Below are positions 38,372-47,254 of a stretch of 64,000 bases of DNA, in pieces. Within the stretch, counting starts at the first letter, position 1. Every line of letters begins with the position of its first letter. Under the pieces are notes generated by a model. It saw only the letters and a program-made list of their open reading frames with translations. It had not been told where the DNA came from and did no database searches. The stretch comes from DATEOR01 sp963841425 (GTDB taxonomy: Bacteria > Actinomycetota > Thermoleophilia > Gaiellales > Gaiellaceae). Made by a program: the position numbers and the translations under genes. Location of the stretch: NCBI GenBank assembly GCA_963841425.1, contig CAWJCL010000001.1, forward strand, positions 496,001 through 560,000, written 5' to 3'.

Positions 38372-39403
38372 TCAGGCGTCCGGTATGGCGACGACTCCCG
38401 GGAGCTCCTTGCCCTCGAGAAGCTCGAGCGAGGCTCCGCCGCCCGTCGACACCCAGTCGATCCGCTCCGCCAGCCCCAGCTCCTGCACGGCGCGCACAGA
38501 ATCTCCGCCGCCGACCACCGTGTGCCCATCCGTGGCAGCCACGGCCCGCGCGACCGCCTCCGTCCCCTCAGCAAACCGCGGCCACTCGAAGACCCCCATC
38601 GGCCCGTTCCAGAACACGGTTCCGGCATCGGCGACCTTGGCGGCGAACGCCTCGCGCGTCTTCGGGCCCACGTCCAGGCCGAGCCAGCCATCGGGAACCG
38701 CGTCGGCGGCCACGACCTTCGCATCCGCGTCGGCGTCGAACGCCGAGGCCGCGACGACGTCGACCGGCAACAGGACCTTCCCGCGCGGCTCGACCTCCTC
38801 CGCCATCTTCCCGCCGACGAGCACGGCGTCCGCCTTCCCGGCGAGCGAATCGAGCACACCGATCTTGTCCTCGACCTTCGCCCCGCCCAGCACGGCCACG
38901 AACGGCCGCGCCGGTTCTTCGAGCAGCGAGCCAAGCTCCTCGAGCTCGCGCTCGAGCAGCAGGCCGGCATACGCGGGGAGCAGATGTGCGACCGCCTCCG
39001 TGGAGGCATGGGCGCGATGCGCAGACCCGAACGCGTCGTCGACGTAGAGGTCGCACCCCTCGGCCAGCTCGCGCGCGAACCGAGGGTCGTTCTTCGTCTC
39101 GCCCGGATGGAAGCGCGTGTTCTCGAGAACGGCGATGCGCGGATCGTCCACGAGTGTGCGCAGGTGCTCTTCGACCGGCTGCAGCGAGAACTTCGGGTCC
39201 TCGCCCTTCGGCCGGCCCAGGTGCGAGCAGAGACGAAGCTTCTGCGCCCCGCCGTCGAGGATGAGCCGGATCGTGGGCAGCGCAGCGCGGATCCGGGTGT
39301 CGTCGGCCACCCGCCCGTTCTCCAGCGGGACGTTGAAGTCCACCCGTGCGAGGACGTTCTTGCCGGAGACGTCGGCGTCCCGGACGGAGCGCGGCCGGTG
39401 CAC
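38372..39403 (-). CDS. pgk: Phosphoglycerate kinase (shortened)
   Basis: A protein of 343 residues from GTG 39403, chosen for GGAAGGAGG 4 bp upstream. NVLARVDFNVP, LCSHLGRPKG, HRAHAST and GGGDSVRAVQELG are in order. It is about 50 residues shorter than typical enzymes. Most of the loss lies between GGKMAEEV (about residue 200) and KVLLPVDVV, where others have a helical stretch of about 30 residues including part of the nucleotide-pocket region after Gly-Gly-x-Met-Ala. The frame is open throughout, so this looks like an in-frame deletion. Confidence 0.9.
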   Translation of the reverse strand: MHRPRSVRDADVSGKNVLARVDFNVPLENGRVADDTRIRAALPTIRLILDGGAQKLRLCSHLGRPKGEDPKFSLQPVEEHLRTLVDDPRIAVLENTRFHPGETKNDPRFARELAEGCDLYVDDAFGSAHRAHASTEAVAHLLPAYAGLLLERELEELGSLLEEPARPFVAVLGGAKVEDKIGVLDSLAGKADAVLVGGKMAEEVEPRGKVLLPVDVVAASAFDADADAKVVAADAVPDGWLGLDVGPKTREAFAAKVADAGTVFWNGPMGVFEWPRFAEGTEAVARAVAATDGHTVVGGGDSVRAVQELGLAERIDWVSTGGGASLELLEGKELPGVVAIPDA

Positions 39404-39477
39404 TAGTCCTCCTTCCGGCAATACTCGCCTGCTTCTCGCTCGCGCACACGTTGCCCCCTGCGGCGTCTTCGGTCGCC

Positions 39478-39497
39478 CCGGTAAACACCGTTACCGG
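39478..39497. promoter_or_regulatory. Inverted repeat upstream of pgk
   Basis: CCGGTAA, six bases, TTACCGG: perfect seven-base arms in the 163-bp gap between gap and pgk. Position suggests an operator or mRNA element; the regulator is unknown. No sigma-A boxes I would insist on. Confidence 0.4.
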
Positions 39498-39566
39498 AGC
39501 TCCCTGCGTCCTTGCAGCGCGTGGTGCTCGCGGCCGAAAAACGGGGCGGCAGCACCGAAAGGAGCA

Positions 39567-40565
39567 CTAGAGCAGGCGCTGCGACAGATCGACGAGCCGG
39601 CAGCTGTAGCCCCACTCGTTGTCGTACCACGCGAACACCTTGACCTCGTCGCCGTGGGTCATCGTCAGGCCGCTGTCGAAGATCGACGAGTACGAGCTTC
39701 CGATGATGTCGGTGGAGACGAGCGGCTCGTCCGAGTAGTGCAGGATCCCCTCGAAGGCGTCCCTGTCGGCCGTCTCCTGGAAGCGGCCGTTGACCTCCTC
39801 GACGCTGACTCCCTTGCCGACATGGACGGTCAGGTCGACGACCGAGCCGTCGGGGACCGGAGCGCGAATGGCGACGCCGTCGACCTTGCCCTTGAGATCG
39901 GGGATGACGACGCCGATCGCCCGCGCCGCACCCGTGGACGTCGGGATCAGGTTGATCGCAGCCGACCGCGCTCGCCTGAGGTCGGAATGCGGCAGGTCGA
40001 GGATCCGCTGGTCGTTCGTGTAGGCGTGGATCGTCGTCATGAAACCGGTCTCGATTCCGAAGGCGTCGTTCAGTACCTTGGCGACCGGAGCGACGCAGTT
40101 CGTGGTGCACGACGCGTTGGAGACGATCCGATGCTTCTCCTTGTCGTAGTCGTCGTCGTTCACACCGAGCACGAGGGTCACGTCCGGGTCGCTCGCGGGC
40201 GCAGAGATGATCACCTTCTCCGCGCCGGCGTCGAGATGCTTCTGGGCGTCCTCCCGCTTCGTGAAGAGCCCCGTCGACTCGATCACGACCTGGACGCCGA
40301 GGTCGCCCCATGGCAGGGCGGCGGGATCGCGCTCGGTGAGAAGCTTGAACTCCTTGCCGTCGACGCCAATCGCTCCGTCCGAGGCCTCCACCTCGGCATC
40401 GAGGGCGCCGAGCACGGAGTCGTGCTTCAAGAGGTGGGCCATCGTCTTGGCGTCACCGATGTCGTTCACCGCGACGATCTCGAGGTCGGCGTCCCGCGCC
40501 CTCGCGGCGCGGAAGAAGTTCCGCCCGATTCGCCCGAAACCGTTGATTCCTACGCGCAGCGCCAT
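39567..40565 (-). CDS. gap: Glyceraldehyde-3-phosphate dehydrogenase, type I
   Basis: A protein of 332 residues, the normal length. NAD-binding GINGFGRIGRNFFRA at the N-terminus, catalytic Cys in SNASCTTNCVAPVAK (about residue 150), His in the following HAYTNDQ region, and WYDNEWGYSCRLVDL near the end. Heads the glycolytic block; the longer gap to pgk suggests partly separate transcription. Confidence 0.95.
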   Translation of the reverse strand: MALRVGINGFGRIGRNFFRAARARDADLEIVAVNDIGDAKTMAHLLKHDSVLGALDAEVEASDGAIGVDGKEFKLLTERDPAALPWGDLGVQVVIESTGLFTKREDAQKHLDAGAEKVIISAPASDPDVTLVLGVNDDDYDKEKHRIVSNASCTTNCVAPVAKVLNDAFGIETGFMTTIHAYTNDQRILDLPHSDLRRARSAAINLIPTSTGAARAIGVVIPDLKGKVDGVAIRAPVPDGSVVDLTVHVGKGVSVEEVNGRFQETADRDAFEGILHYSDEPLVSTDIIGSSYSSIFDSGLTMTHGDEVKVFAWYDNEWGYSCRLVDLSQRLL

Positions 40566-40795
40566 CTAGCACACTCCCAGTTCGCTCTCCCCCAGCTCCT
40601 GGGATTCTAAGCGAGCGGGCCGGAGGGGAAGCTCCGAGGACGACCTCCCCCTCCGGTTGAACCGCACTCAGGACCGTGGCGCCGGACGGGGTCTGAATCC
40701 GACACCCGACGAGCACGGACCCGCTCCGCTCCAACATAGTCGTGGACGTGAGCCGAAGGCAACCCTGAACCATCCAGAAATTGCCAGGACCAAAG

Positions 40796-41713
40796 TCAGC
40801 GCTCGGCCAGCTTCTGGAGCTTTGCGAGCCGTCGGTGCGCGGCGGCCTTCGTCGCAGGCGGCTTCAGGCGCCGCGCCAGCTCCCCGAGGGACAGTGTCGG
40901 GTTCCTGGCCCGTAGCTCGGCGATCTCACGCAGCTCAGAGGAAAGATGCTCGAGCTGGCCGTCCGCCTCGAGCCGCCGGATTGCGCGGAGCTGCGTCTCC
41001 GCGGCGCGACTCGCGCGGACGATGTTCGCGTGGTCGGCATTGGCGAGCCGGTTCGCACGCGCCCGGGTCGAGGCGACGACGGCGCTCTCCTCCAGGCCGA
41101 GGGCGGCCCGATGCGCGCCGAGGAAGGCGAGGAGCTCCGCGATCGTGTCCGAGGACTTGGCGTACGCGACGGCGTGGCGGCCCCGGTCATGGACGGCGAG
41201 GCGGAATCCCTCGGCCTCCGCGAGCGAGGCAAGGTGCTCGGCGCCCTCGACGTTCGCGCTTCGAAGCTCGAGGTGGGCGTTCCGCGGCCCGCTCACCGAA
41301 CCGGAGGCGAGGAGCGCGCCGCGCAGGTACGCGGCGCGGCAGCACGAACGGCCAACGACGCGCGCGGGCGGCCGCTCCAGCGGCGCGAGACGGTTGTCGA
41401 GCACGCCTGCCTCGTTCAGCACCTGGAGGGCGCGGGCGTCGTCGTCGATGTGGATCTGAAAGCGCGTGGCGTGCTCGAACGCCTGGCTCTTGTAGGTGCG
41501 GATCTCTCCCGGCACGTCGTACGAGCGCAGAAGCGCGAAGGCGCGCCGCGCGACGGCCGGGGTCGCCACCTCCAGATGAAGGGAGATCCGCCCCCCTCCC
41601 CTGAAATGGACGCTGCCCGCGGTGCGAACGAGCGCTGAGAGCTCCGCGAGGCGGCAGCACGCTTTGCGCGGGTCGATCCCGGCCAGCTCCGCGCGGACGT
41701 CCTCAGAGAGCAT
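40796..41713 (-). CDS. whiA: DNA-binding protein WhiA
   Basis: A protein of 305 residues from ATG 41713. The N-terminal part is a LAGLIDADG-like fold degenerate for nuclease residues (CCRAAYLRGALLASGSVS), and the C-terminal part an HTH (LSLGELARRLKPPATKAAA). WhiA controls sporulation or division genes in actinobacteria and is often next to gap/pgk. Here the usual yvcJ/yvcK (rapZ-type) partners are missing, and the gene instead overlaps an ogt gene by 11 bp. Confidence 0.9.
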   Translation of the reverse strand: MLSEDVRAELAGIDPRKACCRLAELSALVRTAGSVHFRGGGRISLHLEVATPAVARRAFALLRSYDVPGEIRTYKSQAFEHATRFQIHIDDDARALQVLNEAGVLDNRLAPLERPPARVVGRSCCRAAYLRGALLASGSVSGPRNAHLELRSANVEGAEHLASLAEAEGFRLAVHDRGRHAVAYAKSSDTIAELLAFLGAHRAALGLEESAVVASTRARANRLANADHANIVRASRAAETQLRAIRRLEADGQLEHLSSELREIAELRARNPTLSLGELARRLKPPATKAAAHRRLAKLQKLAER

Positions 41714-42164
41714 GCTCGAGCTCGAGCAGCCGCCGCTTGTACTCGCCGCCCAGGGCCCCGTATCCGCCCAGGCCGCCTGCGGACACCACGCGGTGGCAGG
41801 GCACGACGAGCGGAAAGCGGTTACCGGCGCAGAAGGTGCCGGCGGCGCGTTGGGCGTTCGGGTGCCCGGCCAACGCGGCGAGCTCGCCGTAGGTGACCGT
41901 CTCGCCGTAGGGCACCTCCCGCAAGACATCGGCGAGGCCGACCTGGAACTCCGTGCCCCAGGAAAGGTCGACCGCGACGTCCCCGAACGAGACCCGCTCG
42001 CCCGCGAAATACCGGCGCACGCGATCGGCCAACGGGTGCTCCTTCGCCTCCGCGCGCGTCTCCCGGGCAGAGGGGAGCTCGTGGTAGAGGAGCCGCTCTC
42101 CGTCGAGGTAGAGCTCGCCCACTCCCCAGCCCGGGGCCTCATACGAGAGGACCTGCACGCTCAT
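41703..42164 (-). CDS. ogt: Methylated-DNA--protein-cysteine S-methyltransferase
   Basis: A protein of 153 residues. The C-terminal domain has VPYGETVTYGELAALAGHP, AAGTFCAGNRFPLVVPCHRVV with the acceptor Cys in PCHRV, and GGLGGYGALGGEYKRRLLELE. Removes O6-alkyl groups from guanine by suicide transfer. Overlaps whiA and is divergent from the 42198 gene. Confidence 0.92.
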   Translation of the reverse strand: MSVQVLSYEAPGWGVGELYLDGERLLYHELPSARETRAEAKEHPLADRVRRYFAGERVSFGDVAVDLSWGTEFQVGLADVLREVPYGETVTYGELAALAGHPNAQRAAGTFCAGNRFPLVVPCHRVVSAGGLGGYGALGGEYKRRLLELEHAL

Positions 42165-42197
42165 ACAATGCCGCCTTGCGCTGCAGGAGGGCGGCAA

Positions 42198-42581
42198 GTG
42201 GCCCAACCGATCGTCTACATCGACGTTTCCACCGTCCGCGACGGAAAGCTGGGTGAGCTCATGCGGTCGATCGGGGAGCTCAGTCGGTTCGTGGAGGCCC
42301 ACATGCCCCAGCTTCTTTCCTACGGCTTCTACCTCGACGACAGCGGCACGACGATGACCGTCGTCGCGGTTCACACAGACTCCTCGTCGCTCGAGTCTCA
42401 CCTGGACACCGGGCGAGAAGCATTTCGCAAGTTCGCCGACCTCATCGAGCTCGAGCGGATCGAGGTTTACGGCCACGTGAGCGCCGCCGCGCGCGACCGC
42501 CTGCATCAGAAGGCGCACATGCTCGGCGATGCAACCGTGATCGTCCACGAGCTGCACGCCGGCTTTGCGCGGACGCCCTGA
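42198..42581 (+). CDS. Conserved hypothetical protein
   Basis: A protein of 127 residues from GTG 42198, picked for AGGAGGGCGG just upstream (ATG 42168 is an in-frame alternative). An alpha/beta sequence with PIVYIDVSTVRDGKLGELM, Ser-Tyr-Gly-Phe-Tyr-Leu, Met-Thr-Val-Val-Ala-Val-His-Thr-Asp-Ser-Ser-Ser-Leu-Glu and a C-terminal helix resembles dimeric alpha/beta-barrel (ABM-like) proteins. No specific function can be given. Confidence 0.6.
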   Translation: MAQPIVYIDVSTVRDGKLGELMRSIGELSRFVEAHMPQLLSYGFYLDDSGTTMTVVAVHTDSSSLESHLDTGREAFRKFADLIELERIEVYGHVSAAARDRLHQKAHMLGDATVIVHELHAGFARTP

Positions 42582-42620
42582 GCCTGCACGCGTGGCGGGC
42601 GGCAGCGCATAATCCCCTGC

Positions 42621-44267
42621 ATGAGCGCACCAGGAATCTTCAAGCCCATTCCACCGGTCAACGAGCCGGTTCGCACCTACGCCCCAGCGTCGCCCGAGCG
42701 CGCGAGCCTCCAGCTCCGCCTCGAGCAGATGAAGGGCGAGCAGCCCGAGATCCCTTGCATCATCGGCGGCAAGGAGGTCAACACCGGGAGCCTTAAGGCG
42801 GCGGTCATGCCGCACGACAAGGATCACGTCCTCGCCAACGTCCACCAGGGCGGCGCGAAGGAGGTGGAGCAGGCGATCCAGGCCGCCGACGAAGCGTGGC
42901 AAGACTGGCACCGGCTTCCGTGGGAGGAGCGCGCCGCGGTCTTCTACCGCGCCGCAGAGCTCCTCGCCGGACCCTGGCGCGACACGCTCAACGCGGCCAC
43001 GATGCTGGGCCAGTCGAAGACCGCGCACCAGGCCGAGGTCGACGCCGCCTGCGAGCTCGTCGACTTCTGGCGCTTCAACCCCTACTTCATGAACCGGGTC
43101 TACGAAGAGCAGCCCTTCTCGGGACCGGGCTCCTGGAACCGAATGGAATACCGCCCGCTCGAGGGGTTCGTCTTCGCCGTCACGCCGTTCAACTTCACGG
43201 CGATCGGCGGGAACCTGCCGACCGCCCCGGCGCTCATGGGCAACACCTCGGTCTGGAAGCCGGCCGGCACGGCGATGTTGTCCGCCTACTACACGATGAA
43301 GCTCCTCCAGGATGCCGGGCTCCCCGACGGCGTCGTCAACCTCGTCTACGGCTCCGGCAAGGAGATCGGCGACGCGGCGCTCGCGAGCCCTGAGCTCGCA
43401 GGCGTCCACTTCACCGGCTCGACCCCGGTCTTCCAGTCGATGTGGAAGACGATCGGCGCGAACATCGCCGACTACCGCAACTACCCGCGCATCGTCGGCG
43501 AGACGGGCGGCAAGGACTTCATCGTCGCCCACCCGACCGCCGACGTGGACGAGCTCGCAACGGCGATCGTGCGCGGCTCCTTCGAGTACCAGGGGCAGAA
43601 GTGCTCTGCAGCCTCGCGCGTGTACGCCCCTTCGAACCTCTGGCCCGAGCTCAAGGAGCGCCTCGTCGCCCAGGTCGGGGAGCTTCGGGTCGGCGACGTG
43701 TCCGACTTCTCCAACTTCATGGGCGCCGTCATCGACGAGAGCTCCTTCAAGACGCAAAAGGAGGCGATCGAGGAGGCGCGCTCGCACGCAAAGTCGAGCG
43801 TGGTCGTCGGCGGCGGCGTTGACTCGAGCGTGGGCTACTTCGTCGAGCCCACGGTGATCGAGACCGAGGACCCGAACTTCCGCCTCCTGCGCGACGAGCT
43901 CTTCGGCCCAGTGGTGACCGCCTACGTCTATCCGGAGAAGAAATGGGACGAGACCCTCGACCTCGTCGACAAGACCGCTCCCTACGGTCTCACCGGCGCG
44001 ATCTTCTCCGACGACCGCCTCGCCCTCGTCGACGCCGAGGAGAAGCTCCGCTACGCGGCGGGGAACCTCTATCTGAACGACAAGCCGACGGGGGCCGTCG
44101 TGGCGCAACAGCCGTTCGGCGGCTCACGGGCCTCGGGCACGAACGACAAGGCCGGCTCGATGTGGAACCTCATCCGCTGGGTGAGCCCGCGCACGATCAA
44201 GGAGACGTTCAACCCGCCGACGGATTACCGTTATCCGTTCCTCGGGGGCGACGACGGCGGCGTGTAA
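42621..44267 (+). CDS. pruA: L-glutamate gamma-semialdehyde dehydrogenase (P5C dehydrogenase)
   Basis: A protein of 548 residues. ALDH fold with AVTPFNFTAIGGNLPTAPAL, the VGETGGKDF glutamate motif, catalytic Cys in YQGQKCSAASRVY, and the 3'-end PFGGSRASGTNDKAG. This matches the long single-function RocA/PruA1 group that oxidises P5C to glutamate in proline and arginine breakdown. No proline dehydrogenase gene is adjacent. Confidence 0.93.
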   Translation: MSAPGIFKPIPPVNEPVRTYAPASPERASLQLRLEQMKGEQPEIPCIIGGKEVNTGSLKAAVMPHDKDHVLANVHQGGAKEVEQAIQAADEAWQDWHRLPWEERAAVFYRAAELLAGPWRDTLNAATMLGQSKTAHQAEVDAACELVDFWRFNPYFMNRVYEEQPFSGPGSWNRMEYRPLEGFVFAVTPFNFTAIGGNLPTAPALMGNTSVWKPAGTAMLSAYYTMKLLQDAGLPDGVVNLVYGSGKEIGDAALASPELAGVHFTGSTPVFQSMWKTIGANIADYRNYPRIVGETGGKDFIVAHPTADVDELATAIVRGSFEYQGQKCSAASRVYAPSNLWPELKERLVAQVGELRVGDVSDFSNFMGAVIDESSFKTQKEAIEEARSHAKSSVVVGGGVDSSVGYFVEPTVIETEDPNFRLLRDELFGPVVTAYVYPEKKWDETLDLVDKTAPYGLTGAIFSDDRLALVDAEEKLRYAAGNLYLNDKPTGAVVAQQPFGGSRASGTNDKAGSMWNLIRWVSPRTIKETFNPPTDYRYPFLGGDDGGV

Positions 44268-44326
44268 CCCCTCCGAGGGATGCCGTTTCGCCCGCTCCGC
44301 GCCGACAGTCGCGGTAGGGGATCTTC

Positions 44327-44695
44327 GTGCCCGAGCCGCTCAACGAAGCCGATCACGACGCGTACTGGCGCCCGCTCGGCCAGCTCTTGGTTCAGCGGGG
44401 CCTGCTCACGAACGAGGAGCTCGAAGCCGCGCTCGACGAGCAGGAGCGGACGGGCGGTCTCCTCGGGGAGATCCTGCTTCGAAACGGGCTCCTGTCCAGG
44501 CTCGCGCTCGCAAGCAGCCTCCACGAGCAGTCGCTCGCCCGGGAGCACGAAAGCGGATTCGAGTCGGGCCTTCGCAGCACCCTCCGCGGCGACGAGCGGC
44601 ACGAGTACGGCGTCGTCGGGGACGAGCCTGAAACGGAAGGTGGCTTCGGCTCGGGCCTCCGCGACGCACTCACGCGCCGCGACGAAGAGGGCTAG
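44327..44695 (+). CDS. Protein with GspE/MshEN-type N-terminal domain
   Basis: A protein of 122 residues, GTG start. Residues 13-65 (LGQLLVQRGLLTNEELEAAL and LGEILLRNGLLSRLALASSL) are the repeated pattern of type II/IV secretion ATPase N-domains, some of which bind c-di-GMP. The rest is an acidic Gly-rich tail. No ATPase domain follows, so it is a stand-alone regulatory module. Confidence 0.62.
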   Translation: MPEPLNEADHDAYWRPLGQLLVQRGLLTNEELEAALDEQERTGGLLGEILLRNGLLSRLALASSLHEQSLAREHESGFESGLRSTLRGDERHEYGVVGDEPETEGGFGSGLRDALTRRDEEG

Positions 44696-44704
44696 CTCAG
44701 CGGT

Positions 44705-45242
44705 TCAGAACGCACAGGCAGGCATTCCAACCGCTGCAGCGTAGTGTTCGATGAACCTCTCCCTCTGAGTGAGGACGCGCGCAGCGTCGACGTAGCCCTC
44801 TCGGTTTTTCTCCTTCGTAGCTCTCTGCAGGCGCTCGAGCGCGGCAAGGGCGTCCTGTCTGTTGTGGAGGAAGAGCGAATAGGGACCTGCGTAGTTGGCC
44901 GGAGGGCCGCAGCACGACCAACTCGGACTGGATGGTGCCCTCGCGATCTAGCTCGCGTCTGATCGCGCGGACGTGCTGCGTTCGATTCGGAGGCAGAGCC
45001 CGTCTGAGGACGAATTCGCCCTGCCGGTCACGGGCGCAGATCGAGTTGGCCTCCTTCACAACGTTGTCCCATTGGCGCTCGCGGGCCTGTGCCCCCTCGA
45101 GCGCGCCGTTGACTTCGTTGAAGGGCTTTCGAAGGTCGGGCAGCTGCGAGCGAAGCTCGTCAACGCCCCCGGTCGCGACCGCGACAAGACCCGCAGTGCC
45201 GACGACTGCCGCAACACGAGAGCCTTGATCATCGAGGATCAT
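44705..45242 (-). pseudogene. Hypothetical signal-anchored protein, frameshifted
   Basis: ATG 45242 opens a hydrophobic Ala/Val/Gly segment (SRVAAVVGTAGLVAVATGGV) and a charged helical part up to about 44905. There the frame breaks, at 44898-44908, and continues in another frame as ANYAGPYSLFLHNRQDALAA down to TGA 44705. The continuation is more protein-like than the original frame, which ends at 44697. Real decay or a one-base error. Family unknown. Confidence 0.6.
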
Positions 45243-45324
45243 TCTGGGCCGATCGCTCGGGCACCTCGCCCCTCGGAGGTGTAGGCGCCGACGGGCCCAC
45301 TGGGGGGCGGCCCGAGTAAGCGGG

Positions 45325-47196
45325 CTAGGCGCGGCCAGCGCGATGAAGGGCGGCGTAGATCTGCCTGCCCGTCTTCGCGGGGACTCCCGGTACGCCCTCG
45401 AACTCCTCGGGCCCCGCGGCGAGGATCCGCTCCGGCGAGCCGAAGTGCCTGATGAGCGCGCGACGGCGGGCCGGCCCGACTCCGGGTAGCGCGTCGAGAA
45501 TCGACTCGTGCGCGCGCGCCTCGCGCCGCTGGCGGTGGAAGCCGAGTGCAAAGCGGTGTGCCTCGTCGCGGATCCGCTGCAGGAGCTGAAGGCCGGGCGA
45601 GGCAGGGTCGAGCACGATCGGGCCAGGCCGGCCCGGCACGAAGACCTCCTCGTCGCGCTTTGCAAGCGAGATCACGGCCACGCGCGGGAGGTCGTAGGCC
45701 TGCATGGCGGCGAGCGCCGCGGAAAGCTGTCCCTTGCCGCCGTCGATGACGACGAGGTTCGGGATCGAGGCGAAGCCCTCGTCGTAGGCCTCCAGGGTCG
45801 TCGCCGGCCTGGCGCGGGCGAACCGGCGCGAGACGACCTCGGCCATCATCGCGAAGTCGTCCTGTCCGCCCTCCTTGCGGATCCCGAACTTGCGGTAGTG
45901 CGCCTTTTTGGGCAGAGCATCCTGGAAGACGACCATCGAGCCGACGGGGGCCTGGTCCTGGATGTTCGAGATGTCGAAGCACTCGATCCGGAGCGGCAGG
46001 CTCTCGAGGTTGAGGGACTCCCGGAGCTCCTCGAGCGCCTCGATGCGGCGAAGCCGCTTGCGCTCGGTTTGCGCGGTGTCGTGCTCGAGCGCGAGCTCGG
46101 CATTCTGCTGCGCGAGCTCCTGCAGCCGCCGCTTCTCGCCTCGCTGGGCAGGCCGCACCTCGACACGCGAGCCGCGCTCCTCCGACAGGAACTCGGAGAG
46201 CGCTCCGCTCGGGCGCGCCTCCGGCGGGACGATGATCTGCGGCGGGATGCTGGGCGCGCTCCCGTAGTACTCGAGCGCGAAGGCCTCCAAAAGCGACTCG
46301 AGGTCCTGGCCGGCGACGTTCTCGAGGAAGAAGCTGTGCCGATCGGTGAGGCGGCCGCCCCGGAGCGGGAAGACCTGCACGGCGGCGCCGTCGCCGCCCA
46401 CCGCGATGCCGATCACGTCGACGGTGCCGATCGCGCGTTTGTCCGCGGCTTGCCGTTCGGCCAGGTGCCGCACCGAGTAGAGCCGGTTCCGGTAGCGGGC
46501 GGCCGCCTCGAAGTCCTGCTGCTCGGCGGCGGTGCGCATCTTCTCCTCGAGCTCTCGCTGGATCGGCCTCGACTCGCCCGAGAGAAACTCGACGACGCGT
46601 TCGATGATCTCTCGGTAGTCCTCCTTGGACACGTAGCCGACGCACGGCGCCAGGCAGCGTTCGATGTGGTAATCGAGGCACGGGATGCCTGAATGGCGCC
46701 CCGGCTGGGGGCCCTCGCACGGCCGGTACGCAAAGACGCGATTGAGGACGTCGAGGGTCTCACGCACCTTCTTCGCGTTCGCGTACGGGCCGAAGTAGAC
46801 GACCCCGCGTCGATGCCGCTCGCGCGTGAACATGACGCGGGGGTAGTCGTCCTCCAGGGTCACCGCGATGTAGGGATAGGACTTGTCGTCGCGGAGGCGG
46901 ACGTTGAACGGCGGCCGGTGGCGGCGGATGAGGTTCTGCTCGAGATGGAAGGCCTCGGTCTCGTTCGAGGTGACGATCACCTCGATCCGCTCGACGCGCT
47001 CGGTGAGATTCTCGAGGCCCGGACGTGAGTCGCCGCCGCGGAAGTACGAGCGCACGCGCGAGCGCAGGGACTTCGCCTTGCCCACGTAGAGAACCGTGTC
47101 CCTCGTACCGCGGAAGAGGTACACGCCCGGCTTCGCCGGGATGCCCTTCAGCTGCGCCTCGATGCGCTCTGTGCGGCTTTCTGCGGTGGTGCTCAT
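45325..47196 (-). CDS. uvrC: Excinuclease ABC subunit C
   Basis: A protein of 623 residues. GIY-YIG domain at the start (KPGVYLFRGTRDTVLYVGKA), a central UvrB-interacting UVR segment, the RNase H-like domain with IECFDISNIQDQAPVGSMVV, and tandem C-terminal HhH motifs (LPGVGPARRRALIRHFG). Makes both incisions in nucleotide excision repair. Confidence 0.94.
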   Translation of the reverse strand: MSTTAESRTERIEAQLKGIPAKPGVYLFRGTRDTVLYVGKAKSLRSRVRSYFRGGDSRPGLENLTERVERIEVIVTSNETEAFHLEQNLIRRHRPPFNVRLRDDKSYPYIAVTLEDDYPRVMFTRERHRRGVVYFGPYANAKKVRETLDVLNRVFAYRPCEGPQPGRHSGIPCLDYHIERCLAPCVGYVSKEDYREIIERVVEFLSGESRPIQRELEEKMRTAAEQQDFEAAARYRNRLYSVRHLAERQAADKRAIGTVDVIGIAVGGDGAAVQVFPLRGGRLTDRHSFFLENVAGQDLESLLEAFALEYYGSAPSIPPQIIVPPEARPSGALSEFLSEERGSRVEVRPAQRGEKRRLQELAQQNAELALEHDTAQTERKRLRRIEALEELRESLNLESLPLRIECFDISNIQDQAPVGSMVVFQDALPKKAHYRKFGIRKEGGQDDFAMMAEVVSRRFARARPATTLEAYDEGFASIPNLVVIDGGKGQLSAALAAMQAYDLPRVAVISLAKRDEEVFVPGRPGPIVLDPASPGLQLLQRIRDEAHRFALGFHRQRREARAHESILDALPGVGPARRRALIRHFGSPERILAAGPEEFEGVPGVPAKTGRQIYAALHRAGRA

Positions 47197-47254
47197 GCCT
47201 GTTCAAGCCTAGCCGTGGGAATACGAGCGACCAGACGGCGGTTGTACGCAGAGC

